Below the pieces are notes generated by a model. That model was not told where the DNA came from. It saw only the letters and a program-made list of their open reading frames with translations, and did no database searches. From Paenibacillus polymyxa (GTDB taxonomy: Bacteria; Bacillota; Bacilli; Paenibacillales; Paenibacillaceae), in contig NZ_CP015423.1 in NCBI RefSeq assembly GCF_001719045.1, positions 2,316,001-2,380,000 on the forward strand: a DNA stretch of 64,000 nucleotides, written 5' to 3'. Positions 38,341-46,999 of the stretch are shown here, in pieces. The position numbers were made by a program, and so were the translations under genes. Positions within the stretch are counted from its first letter, which is position 1, and each line of letters begins with the position of its first letter.

Positions 38341-39534
38341 CTAGGCTTTTTTCGCCTTCGTCAAGCTTACTCTGGAAGGCTGCGGCAGATCGTCCTCCAG
38401 CTCTTGGCCGTGCACCTTAATACTCATAACCAAGCCGATACTAGCCATGTTAATAAGCAACGAGGTACCACCATAACTTATGAACGGGAGCGTAATCCCC
38501 GTAAGCGGCATAATGCCCAGAAACGCACCAATATTCTCAAAAATCTGGTACAGCAACATGGACACAATCCCGACAATAATATACGGTCCGGCGCGATCCC
38601 GGCATTCCAGCGAAATCAGGATCATTCGGTGAATCAAAATAAAATATAACAATAGCAGCACTGAAGAGCCTACAAAGCCAAATTCCTCCGCTACGACCAC
38701 AAAAATAGAATCCGCGTACGTATAAGGAACACGCCCGGACTGTACCGAGGTTCCTTGCAAAAAGCCCTTGCCCATCATCCCGCCAGAGGCTATCGCCAGC
38801 TTGGCATTTTTGGTATGATAAGACGCCTTCGCGGTTGCCTCTTCCGGTACCAACCAAGGGTCCAAACGCTCAACCCAGTGACTACGGCCAATCCCCTTCA
38901 TAAAGGAATCAATCTCATCGTGAAACGAAATATAAGCTTTGATCCCGCCACCAACAGCGACTGCAAATACGATGAATCCGATTAACGCATGGGATGCCTT
39001 CACATTACCAATCCATAGCATACCGATGACGATGACAATGTAACCGAGCGCATTACCCAAGTCATTTTGTGCCATAACCATGGCAAACGGGACAAAGCTC
39101 ACCAGAGCGACTGGAAGAACATCCTGAATAAAATACAGCTTGCTCTTGCGCTTTTTGATCAGCATATAAGTCAGAAAAATGATAAGGACCAGCTTGAATA
39201 CCTCAGCAGGCTGAAGATTCAAGCCACCAATTTTCAGAAAGCCCTGAGAGTTGTTAACCGTCCCGCCAAAAAATCCGAGACCCAACAGGAATATTCCGCC
39301 TCCATATACGTACAGGGCTTTTTTAATGAATATCCGAAAATCGACCATCGCTAAACCCAAGATCGCCACAAAACCCAATATATAATACCCAATCATCCTC
39401 TGGTAATCGTTGCCGTGATCAGGCAGGTTCGTAGGAGCTCTACCTGCGCTGTATACTGTTACGATACTAATCGCCATGAGCAAAATCAGAATAAAGATAA
39501 CCGGACCGTCAATTTTTTTCAATTTCTGAAGCAT
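38341..39534 (-). CDS. rodA: RodA/FtsW/SpoVE-family peptidoglycan polymerase
   Basis: SEDS-family glycosyltransferase polymerising lipid II, 397 residues with about ten membrane helices. NLQPAEVFKLVLIIFLTYML near 108, AQNDLGNALGYIVIVIG near 160 and the signature GIMPLTGITLPFISYGGTSL near 340 are present. The loop between helices 7 and 8 holds SGGMMGKGFLQGTSVQSGRVP, typical of this family. No cognate class B PBP is adjacent, so RodA, FtsW or SpoVE cannot be separated firmly; RodA-like is the best call. Ends at a strong terminator. Confidence 0.85.
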   Translation of the reverse strand: MLQKLKKIDGPVIFILILLMAISIVTVYSAGRAPTNLPDHGNDYQRMIGYYILGFVAILGLAMVDFRIFIKKALYVYGGGIFLLGLGFFGGTVNNSQGFLKIGGLNLQPAEVFKLVLIIFLTYMLIKKRKSKLYFIQDVLPVALVSFVPFAMVMAQNDLGNALGYIVIVIGMLWIGNVKASHALIGFIVFAVAVGGGIKAYISFHDEIDSFMKGIGRSHWVERLDPWLVPEEATAKASYHTKNAKLAIASGGMMGKGFLQGTSVQSGRVPYTYADSIFVVVAEEFGFVGSSVLLLLYFILIHRMILISLECRDRAGPYIIVGIVSMLLYQIFENIGAFLGIMPLTGITLPFISYGGTSLLINMASIGLVMSIKVHGQELEDDLPQPSRVSLTKAKKA

Positions 39535-39609
39535 GATTTCCCCCTGAGCCGTTTCTCGGTCATACTCCTCTTATTCTAAAGGAAAGACTCGCAAAAAGAA
39601 AATGCAGCA

Positions 39610-40509
39610 CTACTCCGAGACACCTAGGACATGTCGTTCGATCCCAGCAAGGTCAGGAACGATTATAATGTTCTTCCAATGACCCGCCTGTTCCAGCAGG
39701 TCAGCCACGTCTCTGGCCTGTCCCATCCCCAATTCAAACCCAATTAGCCGGGGCGGAGCCTGAAGGAGTCCGAGCTGCTCCAGCATTGCCCGATACGGGC
39801 CGAGCCCGTCAGGACCACCATCCAACGCCATCCGCGGCTCATGGTCGCGGACCTCTGGCTGTAAGCCAGCGATGTCAGCAGCCGGGATGTACGGCGGGTT
39901 GGACACGAGAATGTCCACCCTCGTTCCCGCAAATGGCGCCAGCAGATCGCCCTCGCGGAATTCTACGGCTGCGCCGTTCGCAGCGGCGTTATGAGCCGCT
40001 ACTTTTAACGCGGCAGCCGAAATATCCCCTGCCGCCACGCGCCAGCTCGGTCGCTCAGCCGCCAGCGTCACGGCAATCGCACCGCTGCCCGCGCCGATGT
40101 CGAGCGCCTGCGGAGCGCCGCTTGGCCACAGCCGATCGCCGTGCTGGAGTATCACCTCGACGAGCAGTTCTGTCTCCGGGCGTGGGATCAGCACCGACGG
40201 CGAAACCATGAACGGGCGGCCATAAAATTCCTGCCGTCCGATAATATACTGCGCCGGTTCACCCGCAGCTTTGCGGGCTATGATCCGTTCCCACGCCTCC
40301 TTGGCGGTGGAAGGGAACGGATCACCCAGAGCGGCGTAAAACGCCGTACCTTCCAACCCGAGCACATGCTCCAGCAGCAAACGGGCATTATGCTGCGGCT
40401 CCAGAACGCCACAGCTTCCTAAAAAAGAAGAAGCCTCAACTAAGGCTTCTCTGACACTCATGTTCCGTTCCGGCGACATCCGATACACACAATCGCGTTC
40501 GTTCCCCAA
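39610..40509 (-). CDS. prmC: Release factor glutamine methyltransferase PrmC
   Basis: N5-methylates the Gln of the GGQ motif of RF1/RF2. 299 residues from a TTG at 40509 with AGAGG 8 nt upstream. An ATG at 40461 (SVREALVEASSF) is the more usual N-terminus and may be the true start. FYGRPFMVSPSVLIPRPETE near 100, the SAM loop ALDIGAGSGAIAVTLAAE and the catalytic NPPY in DILVSNPPYIPAADI near 205 are visible. Only 3 nt separate it from the prfA stop, so the enzyme and its RF1 substrate are coupled. The middle of the gene is GC-rich. Confidence 0.92.
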   Translation of the reverse strand: MGNERDCVYRMSPERNMSVREALVEASSFLGSCGVLEPQHNARLLLEHVLGLEGTAFYAALGDPFPSTAKEAWERIIARKAAGEPAQYIIGRQEFYGRPFMVSPSVLIPRPETELLVEVILQHGDRLWPSGAPQALDIGAGSGAIAVTLAAERPSWRVAAGDISAAALKVAAHNAAANGAAVEFREGDLLAPFAGTRVDILVSNPPYIPAADIAGLQPEVRDHEPRMALDGGPDGLGPYRAMLEQLGLLQAPPRLIGFELGMGQARDVADLLEQAGHWKNIIIVPDLAGIERHVLGVSE

Positions 40510-40512
40510 AAC

Positions 40513-41580
40513 TTAAACCTCTTGTTCCATCAAATCAGCCTGCTCTGCAATCGTGAGCGCCGATACGATTTCTTCGATCTCCCCGTTCATCACCTGGTCC
40601 AACTTATGCATAGTTAGGCCAATACGATGGTCCGTTACACGGCTTTGCGGGAAATTGTAGGTACGTATACGCTCACTGCGGTCTCCGGTGCCTACTTTGC
40701 TCTTACGCTCGCCTGCATATTTGGCTTCCTCTTCCTGACGCAACATATCCGAAATACGGGCACGCAAAACTTGCAGCGCCTTCTCCTTATTGGAGTTCTG
40801 GGATTTTCCGTCCTGACAGGTTGCCATAATACCTGTTGGCATATGCGTTACACGCACCGCCGACTTGGTCGTATTAACGGACTGTCCGCCCGCACCGCTG
40901 GAACAGAACGTATCCACGCGAATATCCTTGTCGGAAATTTCAATATCCACTTCTTCGGCCTCAGGCATAACGGATACTGTAGATGTCGACGTATGAATAC
41001 GCCCACCTGATTCCGTCGTCGGAATCCGCTGTACGCGGTGTGCGCCGCTTTCAAATTTCATTTTGCTGTATGCACCACGACCGTTAATCATGAAAATAAC
41101 CTCTTTAAAGCCCCCGAGATCATTCATGTTCGCGTCCATCAGCTCTACACGCCAGCCTTGAGTATCGGCATAACGAGTATACATCCGATACAAGTCAGCT
41201 GCGAACAGTGCCGCTTCGTCACCACCTGCTGCACCACGAATCTCAATAATAACGTTCTTATCATCATTCGGGTCCTTTGGCAGCAGCAAAATACGGATTT
41301 TTTCATCCAGCTCCCGCTTGCGAACACTCAGTTCTTCAATCTCCATTTTGACCATTTCACGCATCTCGTCGTCCAGCTTTTCACCCTGCATGGTTTTTGC
41401 AGCTTCCAGCTCTTCAACGACATTTTTATATTCGGTATATGCTTCATAAGCAGGCTGTAAATCAGACTGTTCTTTGGAATAATCTCTAAGTTTTTTGCTA
41501 TCGTTCGCTACATCCGGATCGCAGAGCAGTTCGCTCAGTTTATCGTAGCGGTCCGCCAATGATTGCAATCGGTCCAACAA
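40513..41580 (-). CDS. prfA: Peptide chain release factor 1
   Basis: Terminates translation at UAA/UAG. 355 residues: helical domain 1, the PxT-type codon-reading region ([20 protein letters not shown]), and the peptidyl-transferase motif GGQ in [18 protein letters not shown]. The TTG at 41580 (MLDRLQSL after initiation) is chosen because GAGGTG stands 6 nt upstream and the N-terminus then equals the B. subtilis one; the GTG at 41589 overlaps that site. Followed directly by prmC. A promoter with a palindrome is upstream. Confidence 0.95.
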   Translation of the reverse strand: MLDRLQSLADRYDKLSELLCDPDVANDSKKLRDYSKEQSDLQPAYEAYTEYKNVVEELEAAKTMQGEKLDDEMREMVKMEIEELSVRKRELDEKIRILLLPKDPNDDKNVIIEIRGAAGGDEAALFAADLYRMYTRYADTQGWRVELMDANMNDLGGFKEVIFMINGRGAYSKMKFESGAHRVQRIPTTESGGRIHTSTSTVSVMPEAEEVDIEISDKDIRVDTFCSSGAGGQSVNTTKSAVRVTHMPTGIMATCQDGKSQNSNKEKALQVLRARISDMLRQEEEAKYAGERKSKVGTGDRSERIRTYNFPQSRVTDHRIGLTMHKLDQVMNGEIEEIVSALTIAEQADLMEQEV

Positions 41581-41644
41581 GCGATTCACCTCTTCAGTTA
41601 AATTAATATGAAACCAGCTTCAATTCCACTGGCTACAGCTCTTT

Positions 41645-41670
41645 ATTATACCAACTAATTCATGAATTAG
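41645..41670 (-). promoter_or_regulatory. prfA promoter with 16 bp palindrome
   Basis: An extended -10, TTGGTATAAT (TATAAT at 41650-41645), is directly preceded on the minus strand by the perfect palindrome CTAATTCATGAATTAG (41655-41670), which would cover the spacer and most of the -35 position. It looks like an operator. Confidence 0.5.
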
Positions 41671-41694
41671 CTACAAGAAATACTGACTAATTTA

Positions 41695-41711
41695 GGATTT
41701 TGCAAAAATCC
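41695..41711. repeat. GGATTTTGCAAAAATCC palindrome
   Basis: A near-perfect 17 bp palindrome that shares GGATTTTGCAAAA with both arms of the inverted repeat at 7213-7291. It lies upstream of the prfA promoter. Confidence 0.5.
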
Positions 41712-41730
41712 ACACAACATGCAAAACAAT

Positions 41731-41763
41731 AAAAAAAGTCGCCGCCCTAATATAGGCAGCGAC
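41731..41763 (-). terminator. Terminator after ychF
   Basis: GTCGCTGCC and GGCGGCGAC pair (one G-U) across 41738-41763, followed by seven T on the minus strand (41737-41731). Confidence 0.88.
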
Positions 41764-41853
41764 CACGTAATCTAGCACCTTTCAGAACACACATACATTA
41801 AGTCATCGTCTTTTATATATCCGAATCAGGTATTGTATTCTGGAAATTATATA

Positions 41854-42954
41854 TTAAACATTAAAACGGAAATGCATAACGTCTCCGTCCTGCACTACAT
41901 ATTCCTTACCTTCCAGACGAAGCTGACCACGTTCCTTAGCCCCGTTCATCGAACCAGCAGCGACCAAATCGTTGTAGGATACAACCTCGGCACGAATAAA
42001 TCCGCGTTCAAAATCCGTATGAATTACGCCCGCAGCACCCGGTGCTTTCGTTCCTTTGTGAATCGTCCAAGCGCGTACTTCCTGCACACCTGCTGTGAAA
42101 TACGTATACAGGCCCAGCAAGCGATATGCTGCTTTAATCAGACGGTTCAATCCGGATTCAGCTAATCCCAGCTCCTCGAGGAACATCGCTTTGTCTTCGC
42201 CTTCCAGTTCAGCGATTTCAGATTCTACCTTGGCGCTGATCGGCACCACTTCTGCATTTTCCGCCACGGCAAAATCGCGTACCTTTTGCACATACGGATT
42301 GCTATCCGCTTCCGTTACGCCATCTTCGCTAACATTAGCTGCGTAGAGTACAGGCTTCATCGTAAGCAAATGAAGATCGCGTACAATCAACCGTTCTTCA
42401 TCCGACAATTCTAAGCTACGCGCAGGTTTATCAGCATACAGCGATTCCTTGATCCGCTCCAACACTTCTACCTCTTGGGTGTACTGCTTGTTGCCACCCT
42501 TCATGTTTTTGCGGGAACGTTCAATACGCTTGTCTACACTTTCGATATCCGCCAGAATCAGTTCCAAATTAATGGTCTGAATGTCGCTGATCGGGTCAAT
42601 TTTGCCGTCCACATGGGTAATGTTCTCATCTTCAAAGCAACGTACCACATGTACAATCGCATCCACTTCACGAATATGAGCCAGAAATTTGTTACCCAGA
42701 CCCTCGCCCTTGCTCGCACCGCGCACAAGTCCTGCAATATCAACAAATTCAAATGCCGTTGGCACCGTTTTATTCGGCACAACCAGTTCGGTCAGCTTAT
42801 CCAGCCGCTCGTCTGGTACTTCAACGACGCCTACATTGGGGTCAATCGTACAAAATGGATAGTTTGCGGATTCCGCACCCGCCTGCGTTATTGCGTTAAA
42901 AAGTGTTGATTTGCCCACGTTCGGCAAGCCCACAATCCCCGCTTTTAAAGCCAT
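41854..42954 (-). CDS. ychF: Redox-regulated ATPase YchF
   Basis: OBG-family nucleotidase that binds ATP more than GTP. 366 residues: P-loop [20 protein letters not shown] at residue 8, switch [20 protein letters not shown] near 70, a coiled-coil insertion (about 130-200), and a TGS domain ([20 protein letters not shown] near 305). The G4-like segment appears as YAANVSED rather than NKxD, as is usual in YchF. Own terminator, ATG with no close neighbour upstream. Confidence 0.95.
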   Translation of the reverse strand: MALKAGIVGLPNVGKSTLFNAITQAGAESANYPFCTIDPNVGVVEVPDERLDKLTELVVPNKTVPTAFEFVDIAGLVRGASKGEGLGNKFLAHIREVDAIVHVVRCFEDENITHVDGKIDPISDIQTINLELILADIESVDKRIERSRKNMKGGNKQYTQEVEVLERIKESLYADKPARSLELSDEERLIVRDLHLLTMKPVLYAANVSEDGVTEADSNPYVQKVRDFAVAENAEVVPISAKVESEIAELEGEDKAMFLEELGLAESGLNRLIKAAYRLLGLYTYFTAGVQEVRAWTIHKGTKAPGAAGVIHTDFERGFIRAEVVSYNDLVAAGSMNGAKERGQLRLEGKEYVVQDGDVMHFRFNV

Positions 42955-43087
42955 AATCAGAACAACTCCCGTTTATATAAAATATGCGTTATGCCATCCG
43001 TTAGTTTACCAACCCACATTATATATGAGAACCTATACACGCGGCAAGCATACGGTTATGAAATTCAGGATATTGCTATATCCTTAT

Positions 43088-43579
43088 TTAGATTTCTTTG
43101 CTCATCTGGATATCTGTAATCCGATAGCCCGACTTGCGATATACATGCAAAGCTCGCTCATTATGCCCAAATACATGCAAACCGATGCGTACAGCTCCCA
43201 GCCTGCGAGCCTCCTGTTCCAAAGCCTCCATCGCCAGCGTGCCTAGACCCCTCCCTTGGTATGAATCGTATACAAGAATATCCAGTAGGAAAGCTTCTTT
43301 TCCTTGCACCCCATCCGTAATATTGAACCAGATGTAGCCAGCTTCCTCCTGACTCTGCTCCCCGGCATCGGAAAACATCAACATATACAGGTGAGCATGA
43401 GGTGTGTCTAGTCTCTGTGGCAGGTATCGAGCAAAACTTTCTGCCGCACGTTCTGGTGCTTCTTCTACCGTCCATGTACCTGCTTGGATTTTCTCATCCG
43501 CATAGTCGGCAAGCGAGCGTTGTTCAAATCGATCATATTGCTCCGCATTCATCGGAACCAATGTAATAAGTCCGCTCAT
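43088..43579 (-). CDS. GNAT-family N-acetyltransferase
   Basis: 163 residues, one GNAT domain. The acetyl-CoA loop is in VYDSYQGRGLGTLAMEALEQ near 105 (Q/RxxGxG/A), followed by the helix and RIGLHVFGHNERALHVYRKS near 131, typical of N-acetyltransferases acting on amines or protein N-termini. Substrate unknown. Its ATG overlaps the stop of fni by 4 nt, so it is translationally coupled to it, although no biochemical link is known. Confidence 0.85.
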   Translation of the reverse strand: MSGLITLVPMNAEQYDRFEQRSLADYADEKIQAGTWTVEEAPERAAESFARYLPQRLDTPHAHLYMLMFSDAGEQSQEEAGYIWFNITDGVQGKEAFLLDILVYDSYQGRGLGTLAMEALEQEARRLGAVRIGLHVFGHNERALHVYRKSGYRITDIQMSKEI

Positions 43580-44676
43580 CCGTTTACCTTCTTTCTTAGT
43601 CGAGTCGTATCTTTGAGTCCTTCTATTCCATCTACCCCAATACCAAACATAACCGTGCGGAGCTCCAGTTCCACCTGCTCCAAACGTGCCTCCAGCGCTT
43701 CCCTAGAGGCAACCGCAGAACCGAGCAAAGAACGCCCGAAGCCTGCCATGTCAGCTCCCAAAGCAAGCGCCTTCGCTGCATCGACACCGTCTCTCAGTCC
43801 ACCGCTGCCGATCAGAGCACCATGTGGCTCAGCGGCTCTGACTTCCACGATACAATCAGCGGTCGAGTTGCCCCAATCCGCAAATGCCTCCGCCGCCGCG
43901 CGACGCACAGGATCAGGATTGCGAAATTTCTCCACTTGGCTCCAGCTTGTCCCGCCTGCGCCAGCGACATCTATAAAGGCTGCACCCGCATCATACAGTC
44001 TCGATGCCGTCTCGCCATCTATGCCCCAACCTACTTCCTTCACTCCTACAGGCACTGAAAGCTGACGACACAACTCCTCAATGCGCTGAAGCAAACCGCT
44101 AAAATCCAAATTCCCTTCAGGTTGAAAAATCTCCTGCAATCCGTTCAAATGCAGCACCAACATATCGGCTCCAGCAATTTCCACTGCACGGCGACAATCG
44201 TCTACGCCAAATCCGTAGTTCAGCTGCACCGCACCCAGATTGGCAAGGATCGGGATACTGGGTGCCAGACGGCGAACCGCAAAGGTTGAAGCCAGTTCTT
44301 CCCTTTCCACCGCAGCCCGTACCGAACCGACGCCCAGCGCCCAGCCGCGTCTCTCCGCTGTCTCTGCTAGTCGCTCATTAATCGCTCCCGTCTCGGCGCT
44401 GCCGCCTGTCATGGAGCTAATAAGCAGCGGTGTTCGTACAGCTCGTCCTAAAAAAGTAGTATCCAGACGAACCTCGTCAAAATGCAACTCCGGCAGAGCG
44501 CAGTGCTTGAAGGCATACCGCTCCAACCCACTGGTGATGCCATGTCCGGCTACATCTTCTTGCAAACAAAGGCGGACGTGCTCAATCTTCCGTTCACCTG
44601 TCCTTGCGGCAGGCAGCAAAGAGCCGGATTTGTTAAAACCGTCAGGTGCTCCCTTTATATTCTCCGTACTACTCAT
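43576..44676 (-). CDS. fni: Isopentenyl-diphosphate delta-isomerase, type 2
   Basis: FMN- and NADPH-dependent enzyme interconverting IPP and DMAPP for undecaprenol and quinone synthesis. 366 residues. LLISSMTGGSAETGAINERL near 88 (FMN-binding), VLHLNGLQEIFQPEGN near 170 and VGVKEVGWGIDGETA near 210 and GSGGLRDGVDAAKALALGAD near 300 match type 2 IDI. ATG with GAGGTGG upstream. Forms an operon with the GNAT gene. Confidence 0.93.
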   Translation of the reverse strand: MSSTENIKGAPDGFNKSGSLLPAARTGERKIEHVRLCLQEDVAGHGITSGLERYAFKHCALPELHFDEVRLDTTFLGRAVRTPLLISSMTGGSAETGAINERLAETAERRGWALGVGSVRAAVEREELASTFAVRRLAPSIPILANLGAVQLNYGFGVDDCRRAVEIAGADMLVLHLNGLQEIFQPEGNLDFSGLLQRIEELCRQLSVPVGVKEVGWGIDGETASRLYDAGAAFIDVAGAGGTSWSQVEKFRNPDPVRRAAAEAFADWGNSTADCIVEVRAAEPHGALIGSGGLRDGVDAAKALALGADMAGFGRSLLGSAVASREALEARLEQVELELRTVMFGIGVDGIEGLKDTTRLRKKVNG

Positions 44677-44928
44677 CTATGTCCCACCTCATCCAAAGTC
44701 ACTCTGTTATTGCATCAAGTTCAAGAAGCACAAATAAGACCGTTCCCGAACACGGTAACCGATCTATTTATCGTCTCTTATATTCAATATCGTAGCCCTT
44801 AAAGTGGCTATTTTAAGATACTTTCATTGTATCATGGATGGAAAAATATATACACGATCGTGAACATTTTTTCTTACCCATGGCCATGTTGGAAAATTTG
44901 CAATAAACCAGTTATTTCGGAAACTCTA

Positions 44929-44965
44929 CAGAAAAGCCGCTCCTAATTGAGCTGCCGCTTTTCTG
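44929..44965 (-). terminator. Terminator after the second DUF606 gene
   Basis: CAGAAAAGC (44929-44937) and GCTTTTCTG (44957-44965) pair perfectly, with a further GC stem (GGCAGCTC/GAGCG) inside. The 351 bp between fni and the DUF606 gene otherwise shows only the AT-rich fni promoter region. Confidence 0.75.
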
Positions 44966-45027
44966 CAAAATGCCTACTCGAAAGGACGATCCCTATTCCA
45001 GCAAGATAAAGGCCATTTACAATCTCC

Positions 45028-45519
45028 TCATCCCTTCATCGAATCAGGTATAGATGAAATGCTTTCTGTTTGTTCCTTCGTACGCCCATGTCCAAATTTG
45101 AATACCAGAATACCACCGATAATGACCAATACTCCGATCAACTTGTTAAAGGTAAACGGAATCTTTTCTAATCCCAGCCATCCTAACGAATCCCACAACA
45201 GGGCCGTACCTAATTGCGCCGTCAATACAATGGAGATCGCATAGGTCGGGCCAAGTCGCTTCATTCCTTGCACCAGACAGAACACAACACCGACACCAAT
45301 CATGCCACTGAACCAGTACCACGGCTGCATATGCTGTAAAGTAAATGTATTTTTCCCTTCAAAAATAAGACTTCCGAGTAAGGAAGCCACGAACCCTGTT
45401 CCCAGCACCAATGTTGTTGTAGCCCACGATCCTGTCCGTTCATTCACCTTATTATTGAATATCGTTTGCAAACTGACCAAGGCACCTGCGATAATCGCCA
45501 ATACAATTCCTAATAACAT
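45028..45519 (-). CDS. DUF606 (YdcZ-type) DMT-superfamily membrane protein
   Basis: 163 residues with five membrane segments and the DUF606 opening GIVLAIIAGALVSLQTIFNN. FSGMIGVGVVFCLVQGMKRLGPTYAISIVLTAQLGTALL is the conserved second half, with the C-terminal GVLVIIGGILVFKFG. Substrate unknown. Third gene of a unit with the Crp/Fnr-type regulator and another DUF606 gene; two half-size DUF606 proteins may pair in the membrane. ATG with GGGAGAG upstream. Confidence 0.85.
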   Translation of the reverse strand: MLLGIVLAIIAGALVSLQTIFNNKVNERTGSWATTTLVLGTGFVASLLGSLIFEGKNTFTLQHMQPWYWFSGMIGVGVVFCLVQGMKRLGPTYAISIVLTAQLGTALLWDSLGWLGLEKIPFTFNKLIGVLVIIGGILVFKFGHGRTKEQTESISSIPDSMKG

Positions 45520-45575
45520 ATGCTAACTCTCCCTTGATGATCCTTGATATTCTTCTGCTTTTATAAAAGCCCATA

Positions 45576-46280
45576 TTACAATGATTCATAAATATTATGT
45601 CCTGCCAGTTCACTCAAACCTTTTCTGTTCCGAATGACAATGTAGCCTTTTGTCCGTTCAACCCATCCATCTTCAATCATTTTGCGAATAACACGGTTGA
45701 GATGTCTATAGCTGGTTCCGATCAAATTCGCCACATCTACCAGACTGGATGCACGTAATTCCTCATGAAAAGCCGTATTCGATTCGTCAAAAGAAACCGA
45801 TAGCAGGTAGCTTGCCAGCCTGACTTCCACCGGATACATGAGATTGAAACTGGAAAAGTCGGAGTCCAGGCAAAACTTTCGCGTGACAATATCCAATAGA
45901 AATTGCAGCAAAGGAGCATAGTCTCTGCCGTATTTGTTCATCCATTGGTGGTGAATACCGATCACATAGATCGGAGACACTGCCTCTACTGTGTTGATGA
46001 CGTGACTACTCCGAATATATTCAACATCTCCTATAACCTCGATCGGTGTTTTGAAGCAAAGGATCAGGGTTTTCCCTTCTGTAGAGCTGGTATAAATCTT
46101 GACCTTGCCCTGCACCAGTATATATAGATGCTCGATGGGGTCCCCCTGTAAACAGAGCTTTTCCCCTTGCTCCAAACGATGCAACGACAAATAAGGATGT
46201 AGTGGCTCGTAGAGTATGGATTCCAACTCATGCAGCTGCAAAAAATATTTTAGCTGCTCTTGATCCTGAATTTCTCTCAT
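45576..46280 (-). CDS. Crp/Fnr-family transcriptional regulator (YeiL-like)
   Basis: About 234 residues. Cyclic-nucleotide-type domain at the N-terminus (YLSLHRLEQGEKLCLQGDPI then LYILVQGKVKIYTSSTEGKT), dimer helix, and a C-terminal winged HTH (RASSLVDVANLIGTSYRHLN near 185). No Cys cluster for an FNR-type 4Fe-4S is visible at the N-terminus; single Cys residues occur near 46 and 76. The ATG at 46280 has AGGTGA 8 nt upstream and is better than TTG at 46298. It lies between two DUF606 genes on one strand and probably controls them through the palindrome at 46831. Confidence 0.88.
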   Translation of the reverse strand: MREIQDQEQLKYFLQLHELESILYEPLHPYLSLHRLEQGEKLCLQGDPIEHLYILVQGKVKIYTSSTEGKTLILCFKTPIEVIGDVEYIRSSHVINTVEAVSPIYVIGIHHQWMNKYGRDYAPLLQFLLDIVTRKFCLDSDFSSFNLMYPVEVRLASYLLSVSFDESNTAFHEELRASSLVDVANLIGTSYRHLNRVIRKMIEDGWVERTKGYIVIRNRKGLSELAGHNIYESL

Positions 46281-46338
46281 TCCTAAGCTCACCTTCAATT
46301 TCTACATTCTAAGCTTCTTTACAAGTTAAATTTCTATT

Positions 46339-46764
46339 TTAAAGTTTCAGAATAATTACACCCGCAATCATCATACCAATACCTATAAATTGTGGAAGCT
46401 TCATCTTTTGCTTCACTATACCGAACCATCCCTTAATATCTACCAGGAAGGTTAAACACAACTGCGCAATCAACAACGCCGAGATCGTGAACGTAACCCC
46501 AATATGTTGGATTGCCGTGACTTCACTAAATATAATAATTGCTGCAAAGGCACCGCCCCAAAGATAGATCGGCTTTACCTGTTTCAGTTCAGCCACATTG
46601 CCATCCCTTGTAAACATCCAGACTAATGCTGCCAAAATAAAGCCTATTAGCTGAGTAACAGTGGCCGCCTGCCATGTACCGATATCCTGACTAATCCGTG
46701 TATTCGCTACCCCCTGTAGCGTAATACACGCTCCTCCCAGAAAAGCAAACAAGATTCCTCTCAT
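46339..46764 (-). CDS. DUF606 (YdcZ-type) DMT-superfamily membrane protein
   Basis: 141 residues with four or five membrane segments, starting RGILFAFLGGACITLQGVAN, the DUF606 signature. YLWGGAFAAIIIFSEVTAIQ and ISALLIAQLCLTFLVDIKGW follow; the C-terminus is GIGMMIAGVIILKL. It is homologous to the gene at 45028 but shorter and divergent. First gene of the module, with its promoter and palindrome directly upstream. Confidence 0.85.
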   Translation of the reverse strand: MRGILFAFLGGACITLQGVANTRISQDIGTWQAATVTQLIGFILAALVWMFTRDGNVAELKQVKPIYLWGGAFAAIIIFSEVTAIQHIGVTFTISALLIAQLCLTFLVDIKGWFGIVKQKMKLPQFIGIGMMIAGVIILKL

Positions 46765-46807
46765 AAATCGTTATTCTCCCCATGTAAATGACTTTTCTAT
46801 ATATTAA

Positions 46808-46844
46808 ATTATAGGGCAGACTTCTTATAAAGGACATATGTCCT
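46808..46844 (-). promoter_or_regulatory. Promoter with palindromic operator for the DUF606/Crp module
   Basis: TATAAT (46813-46808) on the minus strand is preceded after exactly 17 nt by the perfect 14 bp palindrome AGGACATATGTCCT (46831-46844), which takes the place of a -35 box. That is the layout of an activator-dependent (class II CRP/FNR-like) promoter. Confidence 0.6.
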
Positions 46845-46999
46845 CAACGAATAGTAAAACATCTTCCATTTCATTCTATTTAGTATCCGCGTCAATCCTG
46901 CACACTTGCGTTAATAACTTGACAGTATCCCATCATAAAACTGCATGTTCCGGCACGATAAAATGGAATGCAGCATTCAATTGAGGAGTTGATCGTCAT

